A DNA stretch of 64,000 nt from Antedon bifida (lineage: Eukaryota; Echinodermata; Crinoidea; Comatulida; Antedonidae). Positions 19,501 through 33,650 of the stretch are shown one piece after another; position 1 is the first letter of the stretch; each line of letters begins with the position of its first letter. The stretch is from positions 12,629,820 to 12,693,819 of the forward strand of contig OY727096.1 in assembly GCA_963402885.1 (NCBI GenBank), read 5' to 3'. Both the position numbers and the translations under genes were made by a program. The notes below the pieces were generated by a model. It was not told the origin of the DNA and searched no databases. It saw nothing but the letters and a program-made list of their open reading frames with translations.

Positions 19501-21668
19501 TTTTCGAAAAAACTTTTCACACAAAAACATCAAAGTGTACAGAATAGCTTCAAATCGCATTTGGAGACGTTTTAGACCATTTTGTGATTTTCGAAAAAAC
19601 TTTTCACACAAAAACATCAAAGAGCACAAAATAGCTTAGAATAGCTTCAAATCGCATTTGGAGACGTTTTAGACCATTTTGTTATTTTCGAAAAAACTTA
19701 GTTACACAAAAACACCAAAGTGCTTAGAATAGCTTCAAATCGCATTTGGAGACGTTTTAGACCATTTTGTGATTTTCGAAAAAAGTTGTTAACATAAAAA
19801 CATCAAAGTGTACAGAATAGCTTCATATCGCATTTGGAGACGTTTTAGACCATTTTGTGATTTTCGAAAAAACTTGTTAACACAAAAACACCAAAGTGTA
19901 CAGAATAGTTTCAAATCGCATTTGGAGACGTTTTAGACCATTTTGTGATTTTCGAAAAAACTTTTCACACAAAAACATCAAAGTGTACAGAATAGCTTCA
20001 AATCGCATTTGGAGACGTTTTAGACCATTTTGTGATTTTCGAAAAAAGTTGTTAACATAAAAACATCAAAGTGTACAGAATAGCTTCAAATCGCATTTGG
20101 AGACGTTTTAGACCATTTTGTGATTTTCGAAAAAACTTTTCACACAAAAACATCAAAGAGCACAAAATAGCTTAGAATAGCTTCAAATCGCATTTGGAGA
20201 CGTTTTAGACCATTTTGTTATTTTCGAAAAAACTTAGTTACACAAAAACACCAAAGTGCTTAGAATAGCTTCAAATCGCATTTGGAGACGTTTTAGACCA
20301 TTTTGTGATTTTCGAAAAAAGTTGTTAACATAAAAACATCAAAGTGTACAGAATAGCTTCATATCGCATTTGGAGACGTTTTAGACCATTTTGTGATTTT
20401 CGAAAAAACTTGTTAACACAAAAACACCAAAGTGTACAGAATAGCTTCAAATCGCATTTGGAGACGTTTTAGACCATTTTGTGATTTTCGAAAAAACTTT
20501 TCACAAAAAAACATCAAAGAGCACAAAATAGCTTAATATCGTATTTAAAAACGTTTTAGACCATTTTGAGGATTTCGACAAAAATTATTCACACCAAACA
20601 TCAAAGTGTACAGAATAGCTTCAAATCGCATTTGGAGACGTTTTAGACCATTTTGTGATTTTCGAAAAAACTTGTTAACATAATAACACCAAAGTGTACA
20701 GAATAGCTTCAAATTGCATTTGGAGACGTTTTAGACCATTTTGTGATTTTCGAAAAAACTTGTTAACATAATAACACCAAAGTGTACAGAATAGCTTCAA
20801 ATTGCATTTTGAGACATTTTTAGACCATTTTGTGATTTTCGAAAGAACTTGGTTACACAAAAACATAAAAGTGCTTAAAATCGCATTAGAAACCGTTTTA
20901 GACAATTTTGAGCATTTCGATAAAACTTTTCACACAAAAACATCAAAGAGCACAAAATAGCTTAATATCGTATTTAAAAACGTTTTAGACCATTTTGAGC
21001 AATTCGACAAAAATTTTTCACACAAAACTTCAAAGTGTACAGAATAGCTTCAAATCGCATTTGGAGACGTTTTAGACCATTTTCTGATTTTCGAAAAAAA
21101 TTGTTAACATAAAAACATCAAAGTGCTTAGACGAGCTTCAAATCGCATTTGGAGACGTTTTAGACCATTTTGTGATTTTCGAAAAAACTTGTTAACATAA
21201 AATCATCAAAGTGTACAGAATAGCTTCAAATCGCATTTGGAGACGTTTTAGACCATTTTGTGATTTTCAAAAAAACTTGTTAACATAAAAACATCAAAGT
21301 GTACAGAATAGCTTCAAATCGCATTTGGAGACGTTTTAGACCATTTTGTGATTTTCGAAAAAACTTTTCACACAAAAACATCAAAGAGCACAAAATAGCT
21401 TAATATCGTATTTAAAAACGTTTTAGACCATTAATTTTTGTGATTTTCGAAAAAACTTGTTAACATAATAACACCAAAGTGCTTAGAATAGCTTCAAATC
21501 GCATTTGGAGACGTTTTAGACCATTTTGTGATTTTCGAAAAAAGTTGTTAACATAAAAACATCAAAGTGTACAGAATAGCTTCATATCGCATTTGGAGAC
21601 GTTTTAGACCATTTTGTGATTTTCGAAAAAACTTGTTAACATAAAAACATCAAAGTGTACAGAATAGT
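16533..21668. repeat. Tandem duplication within satellite, period 2568 bp
   Basis: 16533-19100 is followed directly by 19101-21668 as a near-identical copy of about 29 monomers, and similarity continues to about 21760. Both contain the extra-base junction CCATTAATTTTTGTG and degraded monomers near 18240-18350 and 20810-20920. Three differences were noticed: 16815 (A against C in ATCGCATTTGG) and two bases near 21131 (GACGAGC against GAATAGC near 18563). Confidence 0.9.
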
Positions 21669-24600
21669 TTCAAATCGCATTTGGAGACGTTTTAGACCAT
21701 TTTGTGATTTTCGAAAAAACTTTTCACACAAAAACATCAAAGAGCACAAAATAGCTTAATATCGTATTTAAAAACGTTTTAGACCATTTTGAGCATTTCG
21801 ACAAAATTTTTTCACACAAAACATCAAAGTGTACAGAATAGCTTCAAATCGCATTTGGAGACGTTTTAGACCATTTTGTGATTTTCGAAAAAACTTGTTA
21901 ACACAAAAACACCAAAGTGTACAGAATAGTTTCAAATCGCATTTGGAGACGTTTTAGACCATTTTGTGATTTTCGAAAAAACTTTTCACACAAAAACATC
22001 AAAGTGTACAGAATAGCTTCAAATCGCATTTGGAGACGTTTTAGACCATTTTGTGATTTTCGAAAAAAGTTGTTAACATAAAAACATCAAAGTGTACAGA
22101 ATAGCTTCAAATCGCATTTGGAGACGTTTTAGACCATTTTGTGATTTTCGAAAAAACTTTTCACACAAAAACATCAAAGAGCACAAAATAGCTTAGAATA
22201 GCTTCAAATCGCATTTGGAGACGTTTTAGACCATTTTGTTATTTTCGAAAAAACTTAGTTACACAAAAACACCAAAGTGCTTAGAATAGCTTCAAATCGC
22301 ATTTGGAGACGTTTTAGACCATTTTGTGATTTTCGAAAAAAGTTGTTAACATAAAAACATCAAAGTGTACAGAATAGCTTCATATCGCATTTGGAGACGT
22401 TTTAGACCATTTTGTGATTTTCGAAAAAACTTGTTAACACAAAAACACCAAAGTGTACAGAATAGCTTCAAATCGCATTTGGAGACGTTTTAGACCATTT
22501 TGTGATTTTCGAAAAAACTTTTCACAAAAAAACATCAAAGAGCACAAAATAGCTTAATATCGTATTTAAAAACGTTTTAGACCATTTTGAGGATTTCGAC
22601 AAAAATTATTCACACCAAACATCAAAGTGTACAGAATAGCTTCAAATCGCATTTGGAGACGTTTTAGACCATTTTGTGATTTTCGAAAAAACTTTTTAAC
22701 ACAAAAACACCAAAGTGCTTAGAATAGCTTCAAATCGCATTTGGAGACGTTTTAGACCATTTGGTGATTTTCGAAAAAACTTGTTAACATAAAAACATCA
22801 AAGTGTACAGAATAGCTTCAAATCGCATTTGGAGACGTTTTAGACCATTTTGTGATTTTCGAAAAAACTTGTTAACATAAAAACATCAAAGTGTTCAGAA
22901 TAGCTTGAAATCGCATTTGGAGACGTTTTAGACCATTTTGTGATTTTCGAAAAAACTTTTCACAAAAAAACATCAAAGAGCACAAAATAGCTTAATATCG
23001 TATTTAAAAACGTTTTAGACCATTTTGAGGATTTCGACAAAAAATTATTCACACCAAACATCAAAGTGAACAGAATAGCTTCAAATCGCATTTGGACATG
23101 TTTTAGACCATTTTGTGATTTTCGAAAAAACTTGTTAACATAAAACCATCAAAGTGTACAGAATAGCTTCAAATCGCATTTTGAGACATTTTAGAATATT
23201 TTGTGATTTTCGAAAAAACTTGGTTACACAAAAAAACCAAAGTGCTTAGAATAGCTTCAAATCGCATTTGGAGACGTTTTAGACCATTTTGAGCATTTCG
23301 ACAAAAAATTTTTACACAAAACATCAAAGTGTACAGAATAGCTTAAAATCGTATTTGGAGACGTTTTAGACCATTTTGTGATTTTGGAAAAAAGTTGTTA
23401 ACATAAAAACATCAAAGTGTACAGAATAGCTTCAAATCGCATTTGGAGACGTTATAGACCATTTTGTGATTTTCGAAAAAAGTTGTTAACATAAAAACAT
23501 CAAAGTGTACAGAATAGCTTCAAATCGCATTTGGAGACGTTTTAGACCATTTTGTGATTTTCGAAAAAACTTTTCACACAAAAACATCAAAGAGCACAAA
23601 ATAGCTTAATATCGTATTTAAAAACGTTTTAGACCATTTTGAGCATTTCGACAAACATTTTTTACACAAAACATCAAAGTGTACAGAATAGCTTCAAATC
23701 GCATTTGGAGACGTTTTAGACCATTTTGTGATTTTCGAAAAAACTTGTTAACATAAAAACACCAAAGTGTTTAGAATAGCTTCAAATCGCATTTGGAGAC
23801 GTTTTAGACCATTTTGTGATTTTCGAAAAAACTTGTTCACATAAAAACATCAAAGTGTACAGAATAGCTTCAAATCGCATTTGGAGACGTTTTAGACCAT
23901 TTTGTGATTTTCGAAAAAACTTTTCACACATCAAACTTTTCACACATCAAAGAGCACAAAATAGCTTAATATCGTATTTAAAAACGTTTTAGACCATTTT
24001 GAGCATTTCGACAAAAATTTTTCACACAAAACATCAAAGTGTACAGAATAGCTTCAAATCGCATTTGGAGACGTTTTAGACCATTTTGTGATTTTCGAAA
24101 AAACTTTTTAACACAAAAACACCAAAGTGCTTAGAATAGCTCCAAATCGCATTTGGAGACGTTTTAGACCATTTGGTGATTTTCGAAAAAAATTGTTAAC
24201 ATAAAAACATCAAAGTGTACAGAATAGCTTCAAATCGCATTTGGAGACGTTTTAGACCAATTTGTGATTTTCGAAAAAACTTGTTAACATAAAAACATCA
24301 AAGTGTTCAGAATAGCTTGAAATCGCATTTGGAGACGTTTTAGACCATTTTTGTGATTTTCGAAAAAACTTTTCACACAAAAACATCAAAGAGCACAAAA
24401 TAGCTTAATATCGTATTTAAAAACGTTTTAGACCATTTTGAGCATTTCGACAAAAATTTTTCACACAAAACATCAAAGTGTACAGAATAGCTTCAAATCG
24501 CATTTTGAGACGTTTTAGACCATTTTGTGATTTTCGAAAAAACTTGTTAACATAAAAACACCAAAGTGCTTAGAATAGCTTCAAATCGCATTTGGAGACG

Positions 24601-27320
24601 TTTTAGACCATTTTGTGATTTTCGAAAAAACTTGTTAACATAAAAACATCAAAGTGTTCAGAATAGCTTCAAATCGCATTTGGAGACGTTTTAGACCATT
24701 TTGTTATTTTCGAAAAAACTTTGTTACACAAAAACACCAAAGTGCTTAGAATAGCTTCAAATCGCATTTGGAGACGTTTTAGACCATTTTGTGATTTTCG
24801 AAAAAAGTTGTTAACATAAAAACATCAAAGTGTACAGAATAGCTTCATATCGCATTTGGAGACGTTTTAGACCATTTTGTGATTTTCGAAAAAACTTGTT
24901 AACACAAAAACACCAAAGTGTACAGAATAGTTTCAAATCGCATTTGGAGACGTTTTAGACCATTTTGTGATTTTCGAAAAAACTTTTCACACAAAAACAT
25001 CAAAGTGTACAGAATAGCTTCAAATCGCATTTGGAGACGTTTTAGACCATTTTGTGATTTTCGAAAAAAGTTGTTAACATAAAAACATCAAAGTGCTTAG
25101 AATAGCTTCAAATCGCATTTGGAGACGTTTTAGACCATTTTGTGATTTTCGAAAAAACTTGTTAACATAAAAACATCAAAGTGTACAGAATAGCTTCATA
25201 TCGCATTTGGAGAATTTTTAGACCATTTTGTGATTTTCGAAAAAACTTGTTAACACAAAAACACCAAAGTGTACAGAATAGCTTCAAATCGCATTTGGAG
25301 ACGTTTTAGACCATTTTGTGATTTTCGAAAAAACTTTTCACACAAAAACATCAAAGTGTACAGAATAGCTTCAAATCGCATTTGGAGACGTTTTAGACCA
25401 TTTTGTGATTTTCGAAAAAACTTGTTAACACAAAAACACCAAAGTGTACAGAATAGTTTCAAATCGCATTTGGAGACGTTTTAGACCATTTTGTGATTTT
25501 CGAAAAAACTTTTCACACAAAAACATCAAAGTGTACAGAATAGCTTCAAATCGCATTTGGAGACGTTTTAGACCATTTTGTGATTTTCGAAAAAAGTTGT
25601 TAACATAAAAACATCAAAGTGTACAGAATAGCTTCAAATCGCATTTGGAGACGTTTTAGACCATTTTGTGATTTTCGAAAAAACTTTTCACACAAAAACA
25701 TCAAAGAGCACAAAATAGCTTAGAATAGCTTCAAATCGCATTTGGAGACGTTTTAGACCATTTTGTGATTTTCGAAAAAACTTGTTAACATAAAAACATC
25801 AAAGTGTACAGAATAGCTTCATATCGCATTTGGAGAATTTTTAGACCATTTTGTGATTTTCGAAAAAACTTGTTAACACAAAAACACCAAAGTGTACAGA
25901 ATAGCTTCAAATCGCATTTGGAGACGTTTTAGACCATTTTGTGATTTTCGAAAAAACTTTTCACACAAAAACATCAAAGTGTACAGAATAGCTTCAAATC
26001 GCATTTGGAGACGTTTTAGACCATTTTGTGATTTTCGAAAAAACTTAACATAAAAACATCAAAGTGTACAGAATAGCTTCAAATCGCATTTGGAGACGTT
26101 TTAGACCATTTTGTGATTTTCGAAAAAACTTTTCACACAAAAACATCAAAGAGCACAAAATAGCTTAGAATAGCTTCAAATCGCATTTGGAGACGTTTTA
26201 GACCATTTTGTTATTTTCGAAAAAACTTTGTTACACAAAAACACCAAAGTGCTTAGAATAGCTTCAAATCGCATTTGGAGACGTTTTAGACCATTTTGTG
26301 ATTTTCGAAAAAAGTTAACATAAAAACATCAAAGTGTACAGAATAGCTTCATATCGCATTTGGAGACGTTTTAGACCATTTTGTGATTTTCGAAAAAACT
26401 TGTTAACACAAAAACACCAAAGTGTACAGAATAGTTTCAAATCGCATTTGGAGACGTTTTAGACCATTTTGTGATTTTCGAAAAAACTTTTCACACAAAA
26501 ACATCAAAGTGTACAGAATAGCTTCAAATCGCATTTGGAGACGTTTTAGACCATTTTGTGATTTTCGAAAAAAGTTGTTAACATAAAAACATCAAAGTGT
26601 ACAGAATAGCTTCAAATCGCATTTGGAGACGTTTTAGACCATTTTGTGATTTTCGAAAAAACTTTTCACACAAAAACATCAAAGAGCACAAAATAGCTTA
26701 GAATAGCTTCAAATCGCATTTGGAGACGTTTTAGACCATTTTGTTATTTTCGAAAAAACTTAGTTACACAAAAACACCAAAGTGTACAGAATAGCTTCAA
26801 ATCGCATTTGGAGACGTTTTAGACCATTTTGTGATTTTCGAAAAAACTTGTTAACATAAAAACATCAAAGTGTACAGAATAGCTTCATATCGCATTTGGA
26901 GAATTTTTAGACCATTTTGTGATTTTCGAAAAAACTTGTTAACACAAAAACACCAAAGTGTACAGAATAGCTTCAAATCGCATTTGGAGACGTTTTAGAC
27001 CATTTTGTGATTTTCGAAAAAACTTTTCACACAAAAACATCAAAGTGTACAGAATAGCTTCAAATCGCATTTGGAGACGTTTTAGACCATTTTGTGATTT
27101 TCGAAAAAACTTAACATAAAAACATCAAAGTGTACAGAATAGCTTCAAATCGCATTTGGAGACGTTTTAGACCATTTTGTGATTTTCGAAAAAACTTTTC
27201 ACACAAAAACATCAAAGAGCACAAAATAGCTTAGAATAGCTTCAAATCGCATTTGGAGACGTTTTAGACCATTTTGTTATTTTCGAAAAAACTTAGTTAC
27301 ACAAAAACACCAAAGTGCTT

Positions 27321-30300
27321 AGAATAGCTTCAAATCGCATTTGGAGACGTTTTAGACCATTTTGTGATTTTCGAAAAAAGTTGTTAACGTAAAAACATCA
27401 AAGTGTACAGAATAGCTTCATATCGCATTTGGAGACGTTTTAGACCATTTTGTGATTTTCGAAAAAACTTGTTAACACAAAAACACCAAAGTGTACAGAA
27501 TAACTTCAAATCGCATTTGGAGACGTTTTAGACCATTTTGTGATTTTCGAAAAAACTTTTCACAAAAAAACATCAAAGAGCACAAAATAGCTTAATATCG
27601 TATTTAAAAACGTTTTAGACCATTTTGAGCATTTCGACAAAAATTTTTCACACAAAACATCAAAGTGTACAGAATAGCTTCAAATCGCATTTGGAGACGT
27701 TTTAGACCATTTTGTGATTTTCGAAAAAACTTTTTAACACAAAAACACCAAAGTGCTTAGAATAGCTCCAAATCGCATTTGGAGACGTTTTAGACCATTT
27801 GGTGATTTTCGAAAAAAATTGTTAACATAAAAACATCAAAGTGTACAGAATAGCTTCAAATCGCATTTGGAGACGTTTTAGACCAATTTGTGATTTTCGA
27901 AAAAACTTGTTAACATAAAAACATCAAAGTGTTCAGAATAGCTTGAAATCGCATTTGGAGACGTTTTAGACCATTTTGTGATTTTCGAAAAAACTTTTCA
28001 CACAAAAACATCAAAGAGCACAAAATAGCTTAATATCGTATTTAAAAACGTTTTAGACCATTTTGAGCATTTCGACAAAAATTTTTCACACAAAACATCA
28101 AAGTGTACAGAATAGCTTCAAATCGCATTTTGAGCCGTTTTAGACCATTTTGTGATTTTCGAAAAAACTTGTTAACATAAAAACACCAAAGTGCTTAGAA
28201 TAGCTTCAAATCGCATTTGGAGACGTTTTAGACCATTTTGTGATTTTCGAAAAAACTTGTTAACATAAAAACATCAAAGTGTTCAGAATAGCTTCAAATC
28301 GCATTTGGAGACGTTTTAGACCATTTTGTTATTTTCGAAAAAACTTTGTTACACAAAAACACCAAAGTGCTTAGAATAGCTTCAAATCGCATTTGGAGAC
28401 GTTTTAGACCATTTTGTGATTTTCGAAAAAAGTTGTTAACATAAAAACATCAAAGTGTACAGAATAGCTTCATATCGCATTTGGAGACGTTTTAGACCAT
28501 TTTGTGATTTTCGAAAAAACTTGTTAACACAAAAACACCAAAGTGTACAGAATAGTTTCAAATCGCATTTGGAGACGTTTTAGACCATTTTGTGATTTTC
28601 GAAAAAACTTTTCACACAAAAACATCAAAGTGTACAGAATAGCTTCAAATCGCATTTGGAGACGTTTTAGACCATTTTGTGATTTTCGAAAAAACTTGTT
28701 AACATAAAAACATCAAAGTGTACAGAATAGCTTCAAATCGCATTTGGAGACGTTTTAGACCATTTTGTGATTTTCGAAAAAACTTTTCACACAAAAACAT
28801 CAAAGAGCACAAAATAGCTTAGAATAGCTTCAAATCGCATTTGGAGACGTTTTAGACCATTTTGTGATTTTCGAAAAAACTTGTTAACACAAAAACACCA
28901 AAGTGTACAGAATAGCTTCAAATCGCATTTGGAGACGTTTTAGACCATTTTGTGATTTTCGAAAAAACTTGTTAACATAAAAACATCAAAGTGTACAGAA
29001 TAGCTTCATATCGCATTTGGAGAATTTTTAGACCATTTTGTGATTTTCGAAAAAACTTGTTAACACAAAAACACCAAAGTGTACAGAATAGTTTCAAATC
29101 GCATTTGGAGACGTTTTAGACCATTTTGTGATTTTCGAAAAAACTTTTCACACAAAAACATCAAAGTGTACAGAATAGCTTCAAATCGCATTTGGAGACG
29201 TTTTAGACCATTTTGTGATTTTCGAAAAAAGTTGTTAACATAAAAACATCAAAGTGTACAGAATAGCTTCATATCGCATTTGGAGACGTTTTAGACCATT
29301 TTGTGATTTTCGAAAAAACTTGTTAACACAAAAACACCAAAGTGTACAGAATAACTTCAAATCGCATTTGGAGACGTTTTAGACCATTTTGTGATTTTCG
29401 AAAAAACTTTTCACAAAAAAACATCAAAGAGCACAAAATAGCTTAATATCGTATTTAAAAACGTTTTAGACCATTTTGAGCATTTCGACAAAAATTTTTC
29501 ACACAAAACATCAAAGTGTACAGAATAGCTTCAAATCGCATTTGGAGACGTTTTAGACCATTTTGTGATTTTCGAAAAAACTTTTTAACACAAAAACACC
29601 AAAGTGCTTAGAATAGCTCCAAATCGCATTTGGAGACGTTTTAGACCATTTGGTGATTTTCGAAAAAAATTGTTAACATAAAAACATCAAAGTGTACAGA
29701 ATAGCTTCAAATCGCATTTGGAGACGTTTTAGACCAATTTGTGATTTTCGAAAAAACTTGTTAACATAAAAACATCAAAGTGTTCAGAATAGCTTGAAAT
29801 CGCATTTGGAGACGTTTTAGACCATTTTGTGATTTTCGAAAAAACTTTTCACACAAAAACATCAAAGAGCACAAAATAGCTTAATATCGTATTTAAAAAC
29901 GTTTTAGACCATTTTGAGCATTTCGACAAAAATTTTTCACACAAAACATCAAAGTGTACAGAATAGCTTCAAATCGCATTTTGAGCCGTTTTAGACCATT
30001 TTGTGATTTTCGAAAAAACTTGTTAACATAAAAACACCAAAGTGCTTAGAATAGCTTCAAATCGCATTTGGAGACGTTTTAGACCATTTTGTGATTTTCG
30101 AAAAAACTTGTTAACATAAAAACATCAAAGTGTTCAGAATAGCTTCAAATCGCATTTGGAGACGTTTTAGACCATTTTGTTATTTTCGAAAAAACTTTGT
30201 TACACAAAAACACCAAAGTGCTTAGAATAGCTTCAAATCGCATTTGGAGACGTTTTAGACCATTTTGTGATTTTCGAAAAAAGTTGTTAACATAAAAACA

Positions 30301-31081
30301 TCAAAGTGTACAGAATAGCTTCATATCGCATTTGGAGACGTTTTAGACCATTTTGTGATTTTCGAAAAAACTTGTTAACACAAAAACACCAAAGTGTACA
30401 GAATAGTTTCAAATCGCATTTGGAGACGTTTTAGACCATTTTGTGATTTTCGAAAAAACTTTTCACACAAAAACATCAAAGTGTACAGAATAGCTTCAAA
30501 TCGCATTTGGAGACGTTTTAGACCATTTTGTGATTTTCGAAAAAACTTGTTAACATAAAAACATCAAAGTGTACAGAATAGCTTCAAATCGCATTTGGAG
30601 ACGTTTTAGACCATTTTGTGATTTTCGAAAAAACTTTTCACACAAAAACATCAAAGAGCACAAAATAGCTTAGAATAGCTTCAAATCGCATTTGGAGACG
30701 TTTTAGACCATTTTGTGATTTTCGAAAAAACTTGTTAACACAAAAACACCAAAGTGTACAGAATAGCTTCAAATCGCATTTGGAGACGTTTTAGACCATT
30801 TTGTGATTTTCGAAAAAACTTGTTAACATAAAAACATCAAAGTGTACAGAATAGCTTCATATCGCATTTGGAGAATTTTTAGACCATTTTGTGATTTTCG
30901 AAAAAACTTGTTAACACAAAAACACCAAAGTGTACAGAATAGTTTCAAATCGCATTTGGAGACGTTTTAGACCATTTTGTGATTTTCGAAAAAACTTTTC
31001 ACACAAAAACATCAAAGTGTACAGAATAGCTTCAAATCGCATTTGGAGACGTTTTAGACCATTTTGTGATTTTCGAAAAAA
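27321..31081. repeat. Tandem duplication within satellite, period 1851 bp
   Basis: 27321-29230 matches 29172-31081, about 21 monomers. The rare TTGAGCCGTTTTAG variant appears in both (28131 and 29982). The first copy has TTAACGTAAAA near 27386 where the second has TTAACATAAAA. The copies are directly adjacent, as expected for unequal crossing-over. Confidence 0.88.
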
Positions 31082-33650
31082 CTTAACATAAAAACATCAA
31101 AGTGTACAGAATAGCTTCAAATCGCATTTGGAGACGTTTTAGACCATTTTGTGATTTTCGAAAAAACTTTTCACACAAAAACATCAAAGAGCACAAAATA
31201 GCTTAGAATAGCTTCAAATCGCATTTGGAGACGTTTTAGACCATTTTGTTATTTTCGAAAAAACTTAGTTACACAAAAACACCAAAGTGCTTAGAATAGC
31301 TTCAAATCGCATTTGGAGACGTTTTAGACCATTTTGTGATTTTCGAAAAAAGTTGTTAACATAAAAACATCAAAGTGTACAGAATAGCTTCATATCGCAT
31401 TTGGAGACGTTTTAGACCATTTTGTGATTTTCGAAAAAACTTGTTAACACAAAAACACCAAAGTGTACAGAATAACTTCAAATCGCATTTGGAGACGTTT
31501 TAGACCATTTTGTGATTTTCGAAAAAACTTTTCACAAAAAAACATCAAAGAGCACAAAATAGCTTAATATCGTATTTAAAAACGTTTTAGACCATTTTGA
31601 GGATTTCGACAAAAATTATTCACACCAAACATCAAAGTGTACAGAATAGCTTCAAATCGCATTTGGAGACGTTTTAGACCATTTTGTGATTTTCGAAAAA
31701 ACTTTTTAACACAAAAACACCAAAGTGCTTAGAATAGCTTCAAATCGCATTTGGAGACGTTTTAGACCATTTGGTGATTTTCGAAAAAACTTGTTAACAT
31801 AAAAACATCAAAGTGTACAGAATAGCTTCAAATCGCATTTGGAGACGTTTTAGACCATTTTGTGATTTTCGAAAAAACTTGTTAACATAAAAACATCAAA
31901 GTGTTCAGAATAGCTTGAAATCGCATTTGGAGACGTTTTAGACCATTTTGTGATTTTCGAAAAAACTTTTCACAAAAAAACATCAAAGAGCACAAAATAG
32001 CTTAATATCGTATTTAAAAACGTTTTAGACCATTTTGAGGATTTCGACAAAAAATTATTCACACCAAACATCAAAGTGAACAGAATAGCTTCAAATCGCA
32101 TTTGGACATGTTTTAGACCATTTTGTGATTTTCGAAAAAACTTTTCACACAAAAACATCAAAGAGCACAAAATAGCTTAGAATAGCTTCAAATCGCATTT
32201 GGAGACGTTTTAGACCATTTTGTGATTTTCGAAAAAACTTGTTAACACAAAAACACCAAAGTGTACAGAATAGCTTCAAATCGCATTTGGAGACGTTTTA
32301 GACCATTTTGTGATTTTCGAAAAAACTTGTTAACATAAAAACATCAAAGTGTACAGAATAGCTTCATATCGCATTTGGAGAATTTTTAGACCATTTTGTG
32401 ATTTTCGAAAAAACTTGTTAACACAAAAACACCAAAGTGTACAGAATAGTTTCAAATCGCATTTGGAGACGTTTTAGACCATTTTGTGATTTTCGAAAAA
32501 ACTTTTCACACAAAAACATCAAAGTGTACAGAATAGCTTCAAATCGCATTTGGAGACGTTTTAGACCATTTTGTGATTTTCGAAAAAACTTAACATAAAA
32601 ACATCAAAGTGTACAGAATAGCTTCAAATCGCATTTGGAGACGTTTTAGACCATTTTGTGATTTTCGAAAAAACTTTTCACACAAAAACATCAAAGAGCA
32701 CAAAATAGCTTAGAATAGCTTCAAATCGCATTTGGAGACGTTTTAGACCATTTTGTTATTTTCGAAAAAACTTAGTTACACAAAAACACCAAAGTGCTTA
32801 GAATAGCTTCAAATCGCATTTGGAGACGTTTTAGACCATTTTGTGATTTTCGAAAAAAGTTGTTAACATAAAAACATCAAAGTGTACAGAATAGCTTCAT
32901 ATCGCATTTGGAGACGTTTTAGACCATTTTGTGATTTTCGAAAAAACTTGTTAACACAAAAACACCAAAGTGTACAGAATAACTTCAAATCGCATTTGGA
33001 GACGTTTTAGACCATTTTGTGATTTTCGAAAAAACTTTTCACAAAAAAACATCAAAGAGCACAAAATAGCTTAATATCGTATTTAAAAACGTTTTAGACC
33101 ATTTTGAGGATTTCGACAAAAATTATTCACACCAAACATCAAAGTGTACAGAATAGCTTCAAATCGCATTTGGAGACGTTTTAGACCATTTTGTGATTTT
33201 CGAAAAAACTTTTTAACACAAAAACACCAAAGTGCTTAGAATAGCTTCAAATCGCATTTGGAGACGTTTTAGACCATTTGGTGATTTTCGAAAAAACTTG
33301 TTAACATAAAAACATCAAAGTGTACAGAATAGCTTCAAATCGCATTTGGAGACGTTTTAGACCATTTTGTGATTTTCGAAAAAACTTGTTAACATAAAAA
33401 CATCAAAGTGTTCAGAATAGCTTGAAATCGCATTTGGAGACGTTTTAGACCATTTTGTGATTTTCGAAAAAACTTTTCACAAAAAAACATCAAAGAGCAC
33501 AAAATAGCTTAATATCGTATTTAAAAACGTTTTAGACCATTTTGAGGATTTCGACAAAAAATTATTCACACCAAACATCAAAGTGAACAGAATAGCTTCA
33601 AATCGCATTTGGACATGTTTTAGACCATTTTGTGATTTTCGAAAAAACTT
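30603..33650. repeat. Tandem duplication within satellite, period 1507 bp
   Basis: 30603-32143 matches 32110-33650, about 17 monomers. Both include the shortened CTTAACATAAAA linker (31082 and 32589) and the GAGGATTTCG and GGACATG monomers. It overlaps the end of the 1851 bp duplication, so the two events are nested or successive. Confidence 0.88.
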
